NCBI GenBank assembly: GCA_035548175.1 | Contig: DASZTO010000014.1 | Span: 1-64,000, forward strand | Length of the DNA stretch: 64,000 nt | Source of the DNA: CALCHA01 sp035548175 | Lineage (GTDB): Bacteria > Planctomycetota > Phycisphaerae > WQYP01 | Direction: 5' to 3' | In this document: one piece after another, positions 51,147 through 58,390 of the stretch | Layout: each line of letters begins with the position of its first letter | Numbering within the stretch: the stretch's first letter is position 1 | Translations under genes and position numbers: made by a program | The notes under the pieces: model-generated | What the model was told of the DNA's origin: nothing | What the model saw: the letters and a program-made list of their open reading frames with translations, nothing else | Database searches by the model: none

Positions 51147-53048
51147 ATGGATAGCCGGTTCACGCTCAAAGACGCGGTATTTGTGTTGTTGTTCATCGTG
51201 GTGATCGGGGCGGTGGTGTTCGCGGGGTGGATGTTTCACTACCAGGAGCTGCGTCTGACGGCGGTGCAGCAGACGGTGAGCCAGTTGGGGGACGTGCAGA
51301 AGCAGCAGTTGGCGACGCTGTCGCGGATGGAGATATTGCTGCGGAGCGGGGTGCGGGTGAGTGCGACGGGCGAGGGGAGCGGCGCGGGGACGCAGGCGAG
51401 CACGCAGGTGGCGGGTGTGATCCGGCGGACGGAGGCGGATGGGAGCCAGTACGTGTATTACCCGGAGGTTCCGGATTCGCCGCGGCAGCCGGACAAGCGG
51501 CCGGATTACGCGTATGGGGATTGGCTGGTGCAGAACCTGGGGATGGAACCCGGGAAGGTAACGCCGTTCGTGGCTGAGGACGACATGTCGGGGGCGATGG
51601 CGGATGGTCCGGTGCTGGAATCGCTGGTGGCCCAGGATCCGCAGACGGAGGAATGGTTTCCGTATCTTTCGGACTGGTATCGCGTGAGCGCCGATGGCTT
51701 GAGGCTGACGTTTCACTTGCGGAAGGGTGTGTGTTTCAGCGACGGGAAGCCGATGACGGCGGAGGACGTGTTATTTTCGTTCAACACGGTGATGAACAAG
51801 GATGTGGACTGCGCGCCGTTGCGGTCCTATTACGACAAGGTGAAGAGCTGCCGCAAGATCGATGAGCGGACGGTGGAATTCACGATGAAGGAGCCATACT
51901 TTCTGGCGCTGGAATTCGTGGGGGGATTGAGCATCATTCCGGAGCACGTATACAAATTCACGACGGGGGAGGAATACAACCAGCGGTCGTCGCTGCTGGT
52001 GGGAAGCGGCCCGTACCGACTGGAGAAGTGGGAGCGGGGGCAGCAGATGGTGTATGTGCGGAACGAGAAGTACTGGGGAGATCGGCCGACATTCGACCGG
52101 CTGGTGTACCGGTTCATCAGCAATGCGCAGGCGCAGCTGCAGAGTTTTTTGAACGAGCAGCTGGATTATGTTGGGGAGCCGATCCAGCCGGACCCTGAGA
52201 TTTACCTGCAGTATTCGCAGGATCCGTCATTCCAGAAGAAGTTCATTGCGTACAAGTATTCGCAGCCGGCGGCGATGTATATGTACCTGGGGTGGAACTG
52301 CGACCGGCCGATGTTCCAGGACAAGCAGACGCGCAGGGCGTTGACAATGCTGGTGGATCGGCGGGCGATCATCGAGCAGATGCTCAAGGGATTCGGGGCG
52401 GAGATGACCGGGCCGTTCAATCCTCGTTCCAAGCAGAACGATTCGACGATCAAGGCGCTGCCGTACGATCCGGCGGGGGCGAAGGCGATGCTGGCGGCGG
52501 CGGGGTGGAGGGCGGGTGCGGACGGGGTACTGGAGCGGGACGGGACGAAGTTTGAGTTCAACCTGTCGCTGCGGACGGGTGTGCCGATCCGGGAGCAGAT
52601 TGCGACCTACGTGCAGCAGCAGTTTCAGCAGGCGGGGATTCGGGTCCACCTGACGCCGTATGAGTCGTCGGTGCTGCTGGACCACCTGAACAAGCGGGAA
52701 TTTGACGCGGTGCTGGCGGGCTGGGGCGGCGGTGGCGTGGAGAGCGATCCGAAGCAGATATGGTCGAGCGAGAGCATCGCAAACGCCGGGAGCAACCATG
52801 TGGGGTTTCGGAACGCGGAGGCGGACAAGCTGATAGCGGAAGGGGAGCGGACGATCGATGAGGAGAAGCGGATGGAGATATGGCATCAGTTCCAGAAGAT
52901 TGTGTATGACGAGCAGCCATACACTTGGCTCTATTCGGAACAGGACTGCGCGTTTATCAACGGTCGGTTCAAGAACACGGAGCCGTATCCGACGGGGCTG
53001 TCGCCGCTGGATTGGTACGTACCGGCGGTGGAACAGAAGTACCGATGA
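51147..53048 (+). CDS. ABC substrate-binding protein, SBP family 5, membrane-anchored
   Basis: 633 aa. Unlike most family-5 proteins it has no lipobox: residues 10-28 are an uncleaved-looking membrane helix (FVLLFIVVIGAVVFAGWMF) followed by a coiled-coil neck (QQTVSQLGDVQKQQLATLSRMEILL). The family core follows: LVAQDPQTEEWFPYLSDWY, LRKGVCFSDGKPMTAEDVLFSFN, and the closing EGERTIDEEKRMEIWHQFQKI. The ATG at 51147 is set by GGAG 6 nt upstream. Substrate may be peptide or oligosaccharide; locus context favours the latter. Confidence 0.87.
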   Translation: MDSRFTLKDAVFVLLFIVVIGAVVFAGWMFHYQELRLTAVQQTVSQLGDVQKQQLATLSRMEILLRSGVRVSATGEGSGAGTQASTQVAGVIRRTEADGSQYVYYPEVPDSPRQPDKRPDYAYGDWLVQNLGMEPGKVTPFVAEDDMSGAMADGPVLESLVAQDPQTEEWFPYLSDWYRVSADGLRLTFHLRKGVCFSDGKPMTAEDVLFSFNTVMNKDVDCAPLRSYYDKVKSCRKIDERTVEFTMKEPYFLALEFVGGLSIIPEHVYKFTTGEEYNQRSSLLVGSGPYRLEKWERGQQMVYVRNEKYWGDRPTFDRLVYRFISNAQAQLQSFLNEQLDYVGEPIQPDPEIYLQYSQDPSFQKKFIAYKYSQPAAMYMYLGWNCDRPMFQDKQTRRALTMLVDRRAIIEQMLKGFGAEMTGPFNPRSKQNDSTIKALPYDPAGAKAMLAAAGWRAGADGVLERDGTKFEFNLSLRTGVPIREQIATYVQQQFQQAGIRVHLTPYESSVLLDHLNKREFDAVLAGWGGGGVESDPKQIWSSESIANAGSNHVGFRNAEADKLIAEGERTIDEEKRMEIWHQFQKIVYDEQPYTWLYSEQDCAFINGRFKNTEPYPTGLSPLDWYVPAVEQKYR

Positions 53049-53049
53049 G

Positions 53050-53084
53050 AAAACGCAAAACGCAAAACTCAAAACGCAAAATGG
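53050..53084. repeat. 7-bp-period array (AAAACGC type)
   Basis: AAAACGC, AAAACGC, AAAACTC, AAAACGC, AAAATGG in tandem, exact 7-bp spacing, between the binding-protein and permease genes of the transporter operon. Confidence 0.9.
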
Positions 53085-53115
53085 AGATGCAGCACGGGTG
53101 CGCCGGGGGTGGCGA

Positions 53116-54099
53116 GTGCTGAGTTATATTTTGCGGCGGATCGTGCTGATGGTGCCGACGCTGATCGGGATGACGCTGCTGCTGTTTGTGATCGTGCGGA
53201 TGGCGCCGGGACTGACGACCGGCGGTGGGCAGACGGGGGAGATGTCGCGGGAGGCGCAGCAGGCGATGCGGGAGAAGATGACCCAGCGGCTGCACCTGGA
53301 CAAGCCGCTGCCGGTGCAATACCTGATGTGGCTGAACGATTCGCTGCATGGGAACCTTGGGGAATCGATTCAGTACAACACGAAGGTATGGGACCTGATC
53401 AAAGAACGGGCGCCCGTGACGATCGTGATGAACCTGATTTCATCGCTGATCGTGTACCTGATCGCGATACCCGGGGGGATGCTGGCGTCGATAAGGCGGG
53501 GGCAGGCGTTTGACGTGGGATGGAGCCTGCTGACGCTGGCGTTGTTTTCACTGCCGATCATCTGGGTGGGGGACATGCTGCTGGGGTTTTTCGCGAATCC
53601 CAGGTACATCGGGTGGTTTCCGGTGGCGGGGACGCATGCGACGAGCACGGAATGGCTGACGTCGTGGCAGTACGCGGGGGATTACCTGCTGCACATGGTG
53701 CTGCCGGTGACGACGTTGAGCCTGGGGGGATTTGCGTACCTGTCGAAGCTGCAGCGGGCGGCGATTCTGGACAATCTGGGTCTGGATTATGTGCGGACGG
53801 CGCGGGCGAAGGGGCTGTCGGAGCGGGTGGTGATGGTGAGGCATGTGTTTCGGAACAGCCTGCTGCCGATGATCACGGTGTTTGCGGGGATCATTCCGAG
53901 CTTGCTGGGTGGATCGGTGGTGGTGGAGCGGATTTTTTCGATCAAAGGGATGGGGGACCTGGTGGTGAGCGCGACGACGGCGCGGGACCTGCCGATCGTG
54001 CAGGGGGTGGCGTTGATATCGTCGGTGATAACGCTGGTGTGCCTGCTGTTGACGGATATCTGTTACGCGCTTGCGGATCCGCGGGTGTCGTATGAGTGA
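53116..54099 (+). CDS. ABC transporter permease, DppB/OppB-like
   Basis: 327-aa permease: N-terminal LSYILRRIVLMVPTLIGMTLLLF, periplasmic loop with LHLDKPLPVQYLMWLND, EAA loop YVRTARAKGLSERVVMVRHVFRNSLLP, and a closing LLTDICYALADPRV. It partners the OppC-like permease whose gene overlaps its stop codon (ATGAGTGA). GTG at 53116 is used; no in-frame ATG is near, and a weak G-rich ribosome site precedes it. The 7-bp repeats sit just upstream. Confidence 0.9.
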   Translation: MLSYILRRIVLMVPTLIGMTLLLFVIVRMAPGLTTGGGQTGEMSREAQQAMREKMTQRLHLDKPLPVQYLMWLNDSLHGNLGESIQYNTKVWDLIKERAPVTIVMNLISSLIVYLIAIPGGMLASIRRGQAFDVGWSLLTLALFSLPIIWVGDMLLGFFANPRYIGWFPVAGTHATSTEWLTSWQYAGDYLLHMVLPVTTLSLGGFAYLSKLQRAAILDNLGLDYVRTARAKGLSERVVMVRHVFRNSLLPMITVFAGIIPSLLGGSVVVERIFSIKGMGDLVVSATTARDLPIVQGVALISSVITLVCLLLTDICYALADPRVSYE

Positions 54100-55423
54100 G
54101 ATGCAACCGCTGGCGCGCGGGGACGTGGTGGGTCCGGCGGGGGCGATGCCGCGTGCGGACGAGGAGTTGTCGGGTCCAAGCCGAACGTTCTGGGCGGTGG
54201 TGGGACGGGCGTACTGGCGGCGCGCGATGAACCGGGTGGCGACGTGGTGGGTGGGGTTCATCGTGGCGTTGACGGTGCTGGTGCCGTTTCTGGCGAATGA
54301 AGCGCCGTATACGGCGGTAATGAAGCTGCATCCGCTGGACGCGCAGGGCAAGCCGCTGCCGGTGTTCTGGGCGCGGGAGTGGCCGCTGTTTCGGGATCTG
54401 ACGCGGGTGGACTGGATCTGGCTGGTGTGGGGCGCGGCGATCGTGGCGATTCTGATAATGGGCCGGCGGCGGGGCGGAGCGCGCGAACAAGGCGGGGAAG
54501 AATCGCCGCGGGGGCGGTGGTTGTGCAAAGCGGCGGTGGTGGTGGGTGTGGCGGGTGCGGCGTCGATTGCGATCGCGTGCCTGAAGACCGATTATCTGGA
54601 CGCGCGGGACTATCACCGCCTGGCGCACGTGGGGGCGGGGGAGGAGGCGCAGATGAAGGAGGCATTGTTTCCGCCGCTGCGATGGGGGTATGCGGACCAG
54701 GAGCCGCTGGAGGCGAACAGGCTGTTCAAGGAGCCGTCGGCAGACCATCTGCTGGGGACGGATCAAAACGGGCGGGATGTGTTGTCGCGGCTGTTGTGGG
54801 GGGCACGGGTGGTGCTGGAGATTGGGCTGGTGAGCGAGGTGATCGCGCTGGCGATCGGGTCGGTGTATGGGGCATTGATGGGTTATTTTGTGGGGAAGGT
54901 GGATTTGTTAGGGATGCGGTTCGTGGAAATTGTGGAGGCGGTGCCGCTGCTGTTTCTGCTGATCACGATCGTGGCGGTGTTCGGGCGGCAGTTTTTCGTG
55001 CTGATGGTGATCATCGGGGTGACGGGGTGGACGGGGATCGCGCGGTTCGTGCGGGCGGAGTTTCTGCGGATACGGCAGGCGGATTATGTGGCGGCGGCCA
55101 AAGCGATGGGGCTGCCGCTGCGGAGCATCCTGTTCCGGCACATGCTGCCCAATGGGCTCACGCCGGTGATCGTGAGCTTCACGTTCGGCGTGGCGGGGAA
55201 CATCGTCAGCGAATCGATCCTGAGCTTTCTGGGGATCGGCGTGGAGCCGCCGACGGCCAGCTGGGGGGCGATGCTGGCGGATGCGGGGGATCCGGGGGTG
55301 GTGTTCCGGTGGTGGCTGGCGCTGGCGCCGGGGCTGATGATTTTTCTGACGGTGTTCGCGTACAACATCATCGGCGAGGGGCTGCGCGACGCCATTGATC
55401 CGCGGTTGAATAAGCTGGAGTGA
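54092..55423 (+). CDS. ABC transporter permease, DppC/OppC-like, enlarged
   Basis: 443 aa, about 130 longer than usual. The N-terminal third has two extra membrane helices (near residues 50-68 and 108-125) and a periplasmic segment before the standard core LLGTDQNGRDVLSRLLWG. Core: DLLGMRFVEIVEAVPLLFLLIT, EAA loop YVAAAKAMGLPLRSILFRHMLPN, and NIVSESILSFLGIGVEPPTASWG. The start 54092 overlaps the DppB stop by 8 bp. The N-terminal extension has no match I recognise; it may reshape the channel for a bulky sugar ligand. Confidence 0.87.
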   Translation: MSEMQPLARGDVVGPAGAMPRADEELSGPSRTFWAVVGRAYWRRAMNRVATWWVGFIVALTVLVPFLANEAPYTAVMKLHPLDAQGKPLPVFWAREWPLFRDLTRVDWIWLVWGAAIVAILIMGRRRGGAREQGGEESPRGRWLCKAAVVVGVAGAASIAIACLKTDYLDARDYHRLAHVGAGEEAQMKEALFPPLRWGYADQEPLEANRLFKEPSADHLLGTDQNGRDVLSRLLWGARVVLEIGLVSEVIALAIGSVYGALMGYFVGKVDLLGMRFVEIVEAVPLLFLLITIVAVFGRQFFVLMVIIGVTGWTGIARFVRAEFLRIRQADYVAAAKAMGLPLRSILFRHMLPNGLTPVIVSFTFGVAGNIVSESILSFLGIGVEPPTASWGAMLADAGDPGVVFRWWLALAPGLMIFLTVFAYNIIGEGLRDAIDPRLNKLE

Positions 55424-55429
55424 CGGGGC

Positions 55430-55467
55430 ACGTAAATGGCCACGAAAAACACGAAAGTCACGAAACG
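55430..55467 (+). repeat. dispersed 9-bp-period element, copy B
   Basis: Begins CGTAAATGGCCACGAAAAAC; 9-mers CACGAAAAA, CACGAAAGT, CACGAAACG at 55441-55467. Best copy of the family also seen at 2904-2941 (inverted) and 20303-20341. Confidence 0.85.
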
Positions 55468-55486
55468 GCGACGAGATGCGAAAGGA

Positions 55487-55514
55487 GGTAATTGGTAATT
55501 TGTAATTGGTAATT
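55487..55514. repeat. 7-bp-period array, left arm
   Basis: GGTAATT, GGTAATT, TGTAATT, GGTAATT in tandem. It is the reverse complement style of the array at 55553-55587 (CAATTAC), so the two can pair across a 38-bp centre. Confidence 0.9.
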
Positions 55515-55552
55515 TGCTGACGCATCGGTGGGGGCCCCATCCTCCGGCGACA

Positions 55553-55587
55553 GCCAATGACTAATTACCAATTACTAATTACAAAGC
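55553..55587. repeat. 7-bp-period array, right arm, at the DppD start
   Basis: GCCAATG, ACTAATT, ACCAATT, ACTAATT, ACAAAGC in tandem, ending 2 nt before the DppD ATG at 55590. The array occupies the place of a ribosome binding site. An in-frame ATG at 55557 would translate most of it as an 11-residue extension. Confidence 0.88.
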
Positions 55588-55589
55588 AC

Positions 55590-56684
55590 ATGGACGAGCA
55601 AGCGCTGTTGGAAGTGTCGGGGTTGATGACCTACTTTCGGACGGAAGCGGGGACGGCCCGGGCTGTCGATGGGGTGTCGTTTTCGGTGTTTGGGAACCAG
55701 ACGCTGGCGATCGTGGGGGAGTCGGGGTGCGGGAAGAGCGTGACGAGCATGTCGATCATGCGGTTGCTGAGTTCGCCGCCGGCGATTTTTGCGGGGGGCA
55801 GCGTCCGCTACAAGGGGCGGGACCTTTTGAGCCTGAGCGAGAAGGAGATGCAGCGGGTGCGCGGCGGCGAGATCGCGATGATTTTTCAGGAGCCGATGAC
55901 GAGCTTGAATCCGGTGTTCACGGTGGGGGACCAGATTGTCGAGGCGATCGAGCTGCACCAGAACAAGCATGGGTCGGCGGCGTATGATGTGGCGGAGGAG
56001 GCGCTGCGGCGCGTGGGGATTTCGGAACCGCGGCGCCGGCTGAGCGAGTATCCGCACCAGATGTCTGGCGGGATGAAGCAGCGGGTGATGATCGCGATGG
56101 CGCTGGCGTGCGAGCCGGGGCTGCTGATCGCGGACGAGCCGACGACGGCGCTGGATGTGACGATCCAGGCGCAGATATTGGAATTGATGCGGGAATTGCA
56201 GCGGACGACCGGCATGGGGATTCTGCTGATCACGCACGACCTGGGGGTGGTGGCGGAGAACGCGGACGTGGTGGCGGTGATGTATGCGGGGAAGATCGTG
56301 GAGTATGCGGACGTGTATGAGCTGTTCAGCAACCCGCTGCATCCGTACACGAAGGGGCTGCTGGCGTGCGTGCCGAAGCTGGGGCAGGAGCGGCGTGGGG
56401 CGGGGAATGTGGGGCGGCTGTTCACGATACCGGGGATGGTGCCGAGCGCGACGAAGTATCCGCCGGGCTGCCGGTTCGCGGCGCGATGCACGGAGTGCGT
56501 GGGGCATGTGCGGGAGCTGGAGGAAAAGGAACAGCCGGAGCTGCGGGAAGTGAAACAGGGGAGCGGGGGGGGGCACTGGGTGGCGACGTGGAATGCGCCG
56601 GGGTATGCGGAGGGGAAAGTGACGGAGCCGCGGGTGGCGTTTCGGCGGCAAACACAGGCGGATATGGCAACAGGGAGCGTTTGA
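55590..56684 (+). CDS. ABC transporter ATPase, DppD/OppD-like
   Basis: 364-aa ATPase. Walker A GESGCGKSVTS, Q-loop IFQEPMTSLNPVFTVG, signature MSGGMKQRV, Walker B LLIADEPTTALDV, switch His in ITHDLG. C-terminal oligopeptide-type domain with Cys-rich Fe-S-like motif CRFAARCTEC. The ATG at 55590 lacks a clear ribosome site; the 7-bp repeats lie just before it. Followed by the RHH/PIN pair, the esterase and then the DppF-like ATPase. Confidence 0.92.
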   Translation: MDEQALLEVSGLMTYFRTEAGTARAVDGVSFSVFGNQTLAIVGESGCGKSVTSMSIMRLLSSPPAIFAGGSVRYKGRDLLSLSEKEMQRVRGGEIAMIFQEPMTSLNPVFTVGDQIVEAIELHQNKHGSAAYDVAEEALRRVGISEPRRRLSEYPHQMSGGMKQRVMIAMALACEPGLLIADEPTTALDVTIQAQILELMRELQRTTGMGILLITHDLGVVAENADVVAVMYAGKIVEYADVYELFSNPLHPYTKGLLACVPKLGQERRGAGNVGRLFTIPGMVPSATKYPPGCRFAARCTECVGHVRELEEKEQPELREVKQGSGGGHWVATWNAPGYAEGKVTEPRVAFRRQTQADMATGSV

Positions 56685-56698
56685 GGCGCCTGGCGAGA

Positions 56699-56716
56699 TA
56701 TAATCGCCACGTACGT
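56699..56716 (+). promoter_or_regulatory. promoter and palindrome candidate for the toxin-antitoxin pair
   Basis: Perfect -10 TATAAT at 56699-56704 followed at the expected start point by the 8-bp palindrome ACGTACGT (56709-56716), a possible RHH operator. No good -35 was found. GAGGG lies 5 nt before the antitoxin ATG at 56731. Confidence 0.45.
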
Positions 56717-56730
56717 AGAGTGAGGGCCGA

Positions 56731-57015
56731 ATGATGGGTCGAACAGCAAGCCATGCGACACGGGTGGAGCTACCGGCGAGGCAATTGTCAGCGATGAAGA
56801 GGCGGGCAAAGGCCATGGGCCTCACCACGGCGGAGTATCTCAGGAACCTGGTTTCGGAGGACCTTGAAGCGGATCGGCTTGCCCGGACGAAGAGCTGGGA
56901 GGAACTGACCAGGCCATTCACGGAAGTATTCAGAGGCATGTCGGAAGCGGAGCTGGATGCGTTTGTGGATCGCGCACGGAGGGCGCCATCGTCCGCCAAA
57001 CGGAGGCTCTCTTGA
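56731..57015 (+). CDS. ribbon-helix-helix antitoxin-like protein
   Basis: 94 aa. RHH fold near the N-terminus: strand ATRVELP, helix ARQLSAMKRRAKAMG, turn LTTAEYLRNLVSEDLE, typical of CopG/ParD-like antitoxins that autoregulate. The C-terminal 45 residues are charged and would wrap the toxin (TRPFTEVFRGMSEAELDAFVDRAR). Directly followed by the PIN toxin gene (TTGA overlap). Its own TATAAT suggests expression independent of the transporter operon in which it lies. Confidence 0.8.
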   Translation: MMGRTASHATRVELPARQLSAMKRRAKAMGLTTAEYLRNLVSEDLEADRLARTKSWEELTRPFTEVFRGMSEAELDAFVDRARRAPSSAKRRLS

Positions 57016-57530
57016 CGGCCGGAACATGCGTGTTAGTCGTTGATACGAACACGGTGGTTCGAGCGGTGGCGGATTGGTCTTCAGCCGCCGGTCGTGTGCT
57101 CAAGGCGGCCGAAAATCACAGGGTGAGGTTGCTTTTGAGCCGACCGGTGATGGCGGAATATCGGCGTGTACTGAGTCATGTGGAATTGCAGAGGAAGTTT
57201 TCGGGCATTACGCCGGTGACAATAAATGCCACGCTAAAAGCCATGAAGTATCGGGCAGGGTCATTCGAGAAGGGGAACGTACGATTTTTGCTTTCCCGCG
57301 ATCCGGATGATGCCAAGTTTTTGGAACCGGCGATTGCCGGCGAGGCGACGCACTTGCTGACGTATGACAAAGACTTGCTCTCATTGAGGGAGTGGCATGA
57401 TGATGCCGCGAGGCGCTTCCGCCAGCGCGCCCCGCAAACGCGGATCATGACCTCAGAGCAGTTTTTGGCTGAGCGGCGGGCACTACCGGGTTCATGGCAG
57501 GTCTGGTCCAGGCTAGAGGGTGAGAGATGA
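57012..57530 (+). CDS. PIN-domain toxin (VapC-like)
   Basis: 172 aa. PIN nuclease features: VVDTNTVVRAV with Asp near the start, central PVMAEYRRVL, and the acidic cluster RDPDDAKFLEPAIAGEATHLLTYDKDLL with three more acidic residues. The PIN fold cleaves RNA with Mg2+. Start is TTG at 57012, overlapping the antitoxin stop by TTGA; a GTG a few codons later is the alternative. Its stop overlaps the esterase ATG by 4 bp. This makes a type II toxin-antitoxin pair spliced into a transport operon. Confidence 0.82.
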   Translation: MTAGTCVLVVDTNTVVRAVADWSSAAGRVLKAAENHRVRLLLSRPVMAEYRRVLSHVELQRKFSGITPVTINATLKAMKYRAGSFEKGNVRFLLSRDPDDAKFLEPAIAGEATHLLTYDKDLLSLREWHDDAARRFRQRAPQTRIMTSEQFLAERRALPGSWQVWSRLEGER

Positions 57531-58390
57531 GTGGACGCGTGTGGATGGCGATGGCGGCGGGGGTGTTGATGATGGCGGGGGTGGCGCGCGCGGAGCATTA
57601 TGATGTGTTCGTGCTGGCGGGGCAGTCGAACATGGATGGGCGGGCGAAGGTGGCGGATTTGAAAGGGGATCTGGAGAAGTACGCGGGGCCGCAGGCGGAT
57701 GTGAAGATTGCGTATTCGGATTCGACGGCGCGGGGCGCGCCGCTGTCGAGCAAGGGGTGGGAGGAGCTCAAGCCGGGGTTCAGCGTGACGACGGGGAAGG
57801 AGAAGCCCAGGGCGTTGCCGGGGCCGACGTTTGGGCCGGAGCTGTCGTTCGGGCGGGCGATGGCCGATGCGCTGGGCAAGCAGCATCACGTGGCGATCAT
57901 CAAATTCGCGGAGGGCGGGACCAGCCTGGCGAAGGATTGGAAGGTCGGGACAGACGGCAAGCTGTACGCGCAAATGCTGGCGTTTGTGAGCAAATCGCTC
58001 GACGACATGAAGGCGCACGGGGACACGTTTGAGCTGCGCGGGTTCGTCTGGCATCAGGGGGAAAGCGATGCGACGTTGACGGCGGAGCAGTATGAAAAGC
58101 TGCTGACGAACCTGATCGAGCATGTGCGGACGGATCTGAAACCTTATCGGGGGAACGCGGCCGGGGAGCTGCCGGTCGTGGTGGGGGAGGTCTACGACAA
58201 CCACCAGCGCGACAGCATTCTGGCGGCGCAGCGGTCGGTGTGCGAAAAGGTGAAGGACTGCGCGCTGGCCGGATCAAACGGACTCAACACGTTCGATAAG
58301 GGCACGCATTTCGATGCGGAAAGCCAGATCGAAATGGGCAAGCGCATGGCGGCGGCGATGCTGACGATGTTGAAGGGAGGTCCTGAGTGA
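57527..58390 (+). CDS. SASA-type acetylesterase (CE6-like)
   Basis: 287 aa. Signal peptide (AAGVLMMAGVARA), then sialate O-acetylesterase/CE6 core: GQSNMDGR with the nucleophile Ser, WHQGESDA, and KGTHFDAES with the late catalytic His/Asp. Such enzymes deacetylate xylan, pectin or sialic acids; given the PL4/PL9 neighbours, acetylated pectin or rhamnogalacturonan is the best guess. Start overlaps the toxin stop (ATGA), its stop overlaps the next ATPase start (GTGA). Confidence 0.87.
   Translation: MSGRVWMAMAAGVLMMAGVARAEHYDVFVLAGQSNMDGRAKVADLKGDLEKYAGPQADVKIAYSDSTARGAPLSSKGWEELKPGFSVTTGKEKPRALPGPTFGPELSFGRAMADALGKQHHVAIIKFAEGGTSLAKDWKVGTDGKLYAQMLAFVSKSLDDMKAHGDTFELRGFVWHQGESDATLTAEQYEKLLTNLIEHVRTDLKPYRGNAAGELPVVVGEVYDNHQRDSILAAQRSVCEKVKDCALAGSNGLNTFDKGTHFDAESQIEMGKRMAAAMLTMLKGGPE

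Noticed and set aside
55430..55587. CRISPR array
   Set aside because: Units are 7-9 bp with no spacers of constant length and no cas genes nearby.
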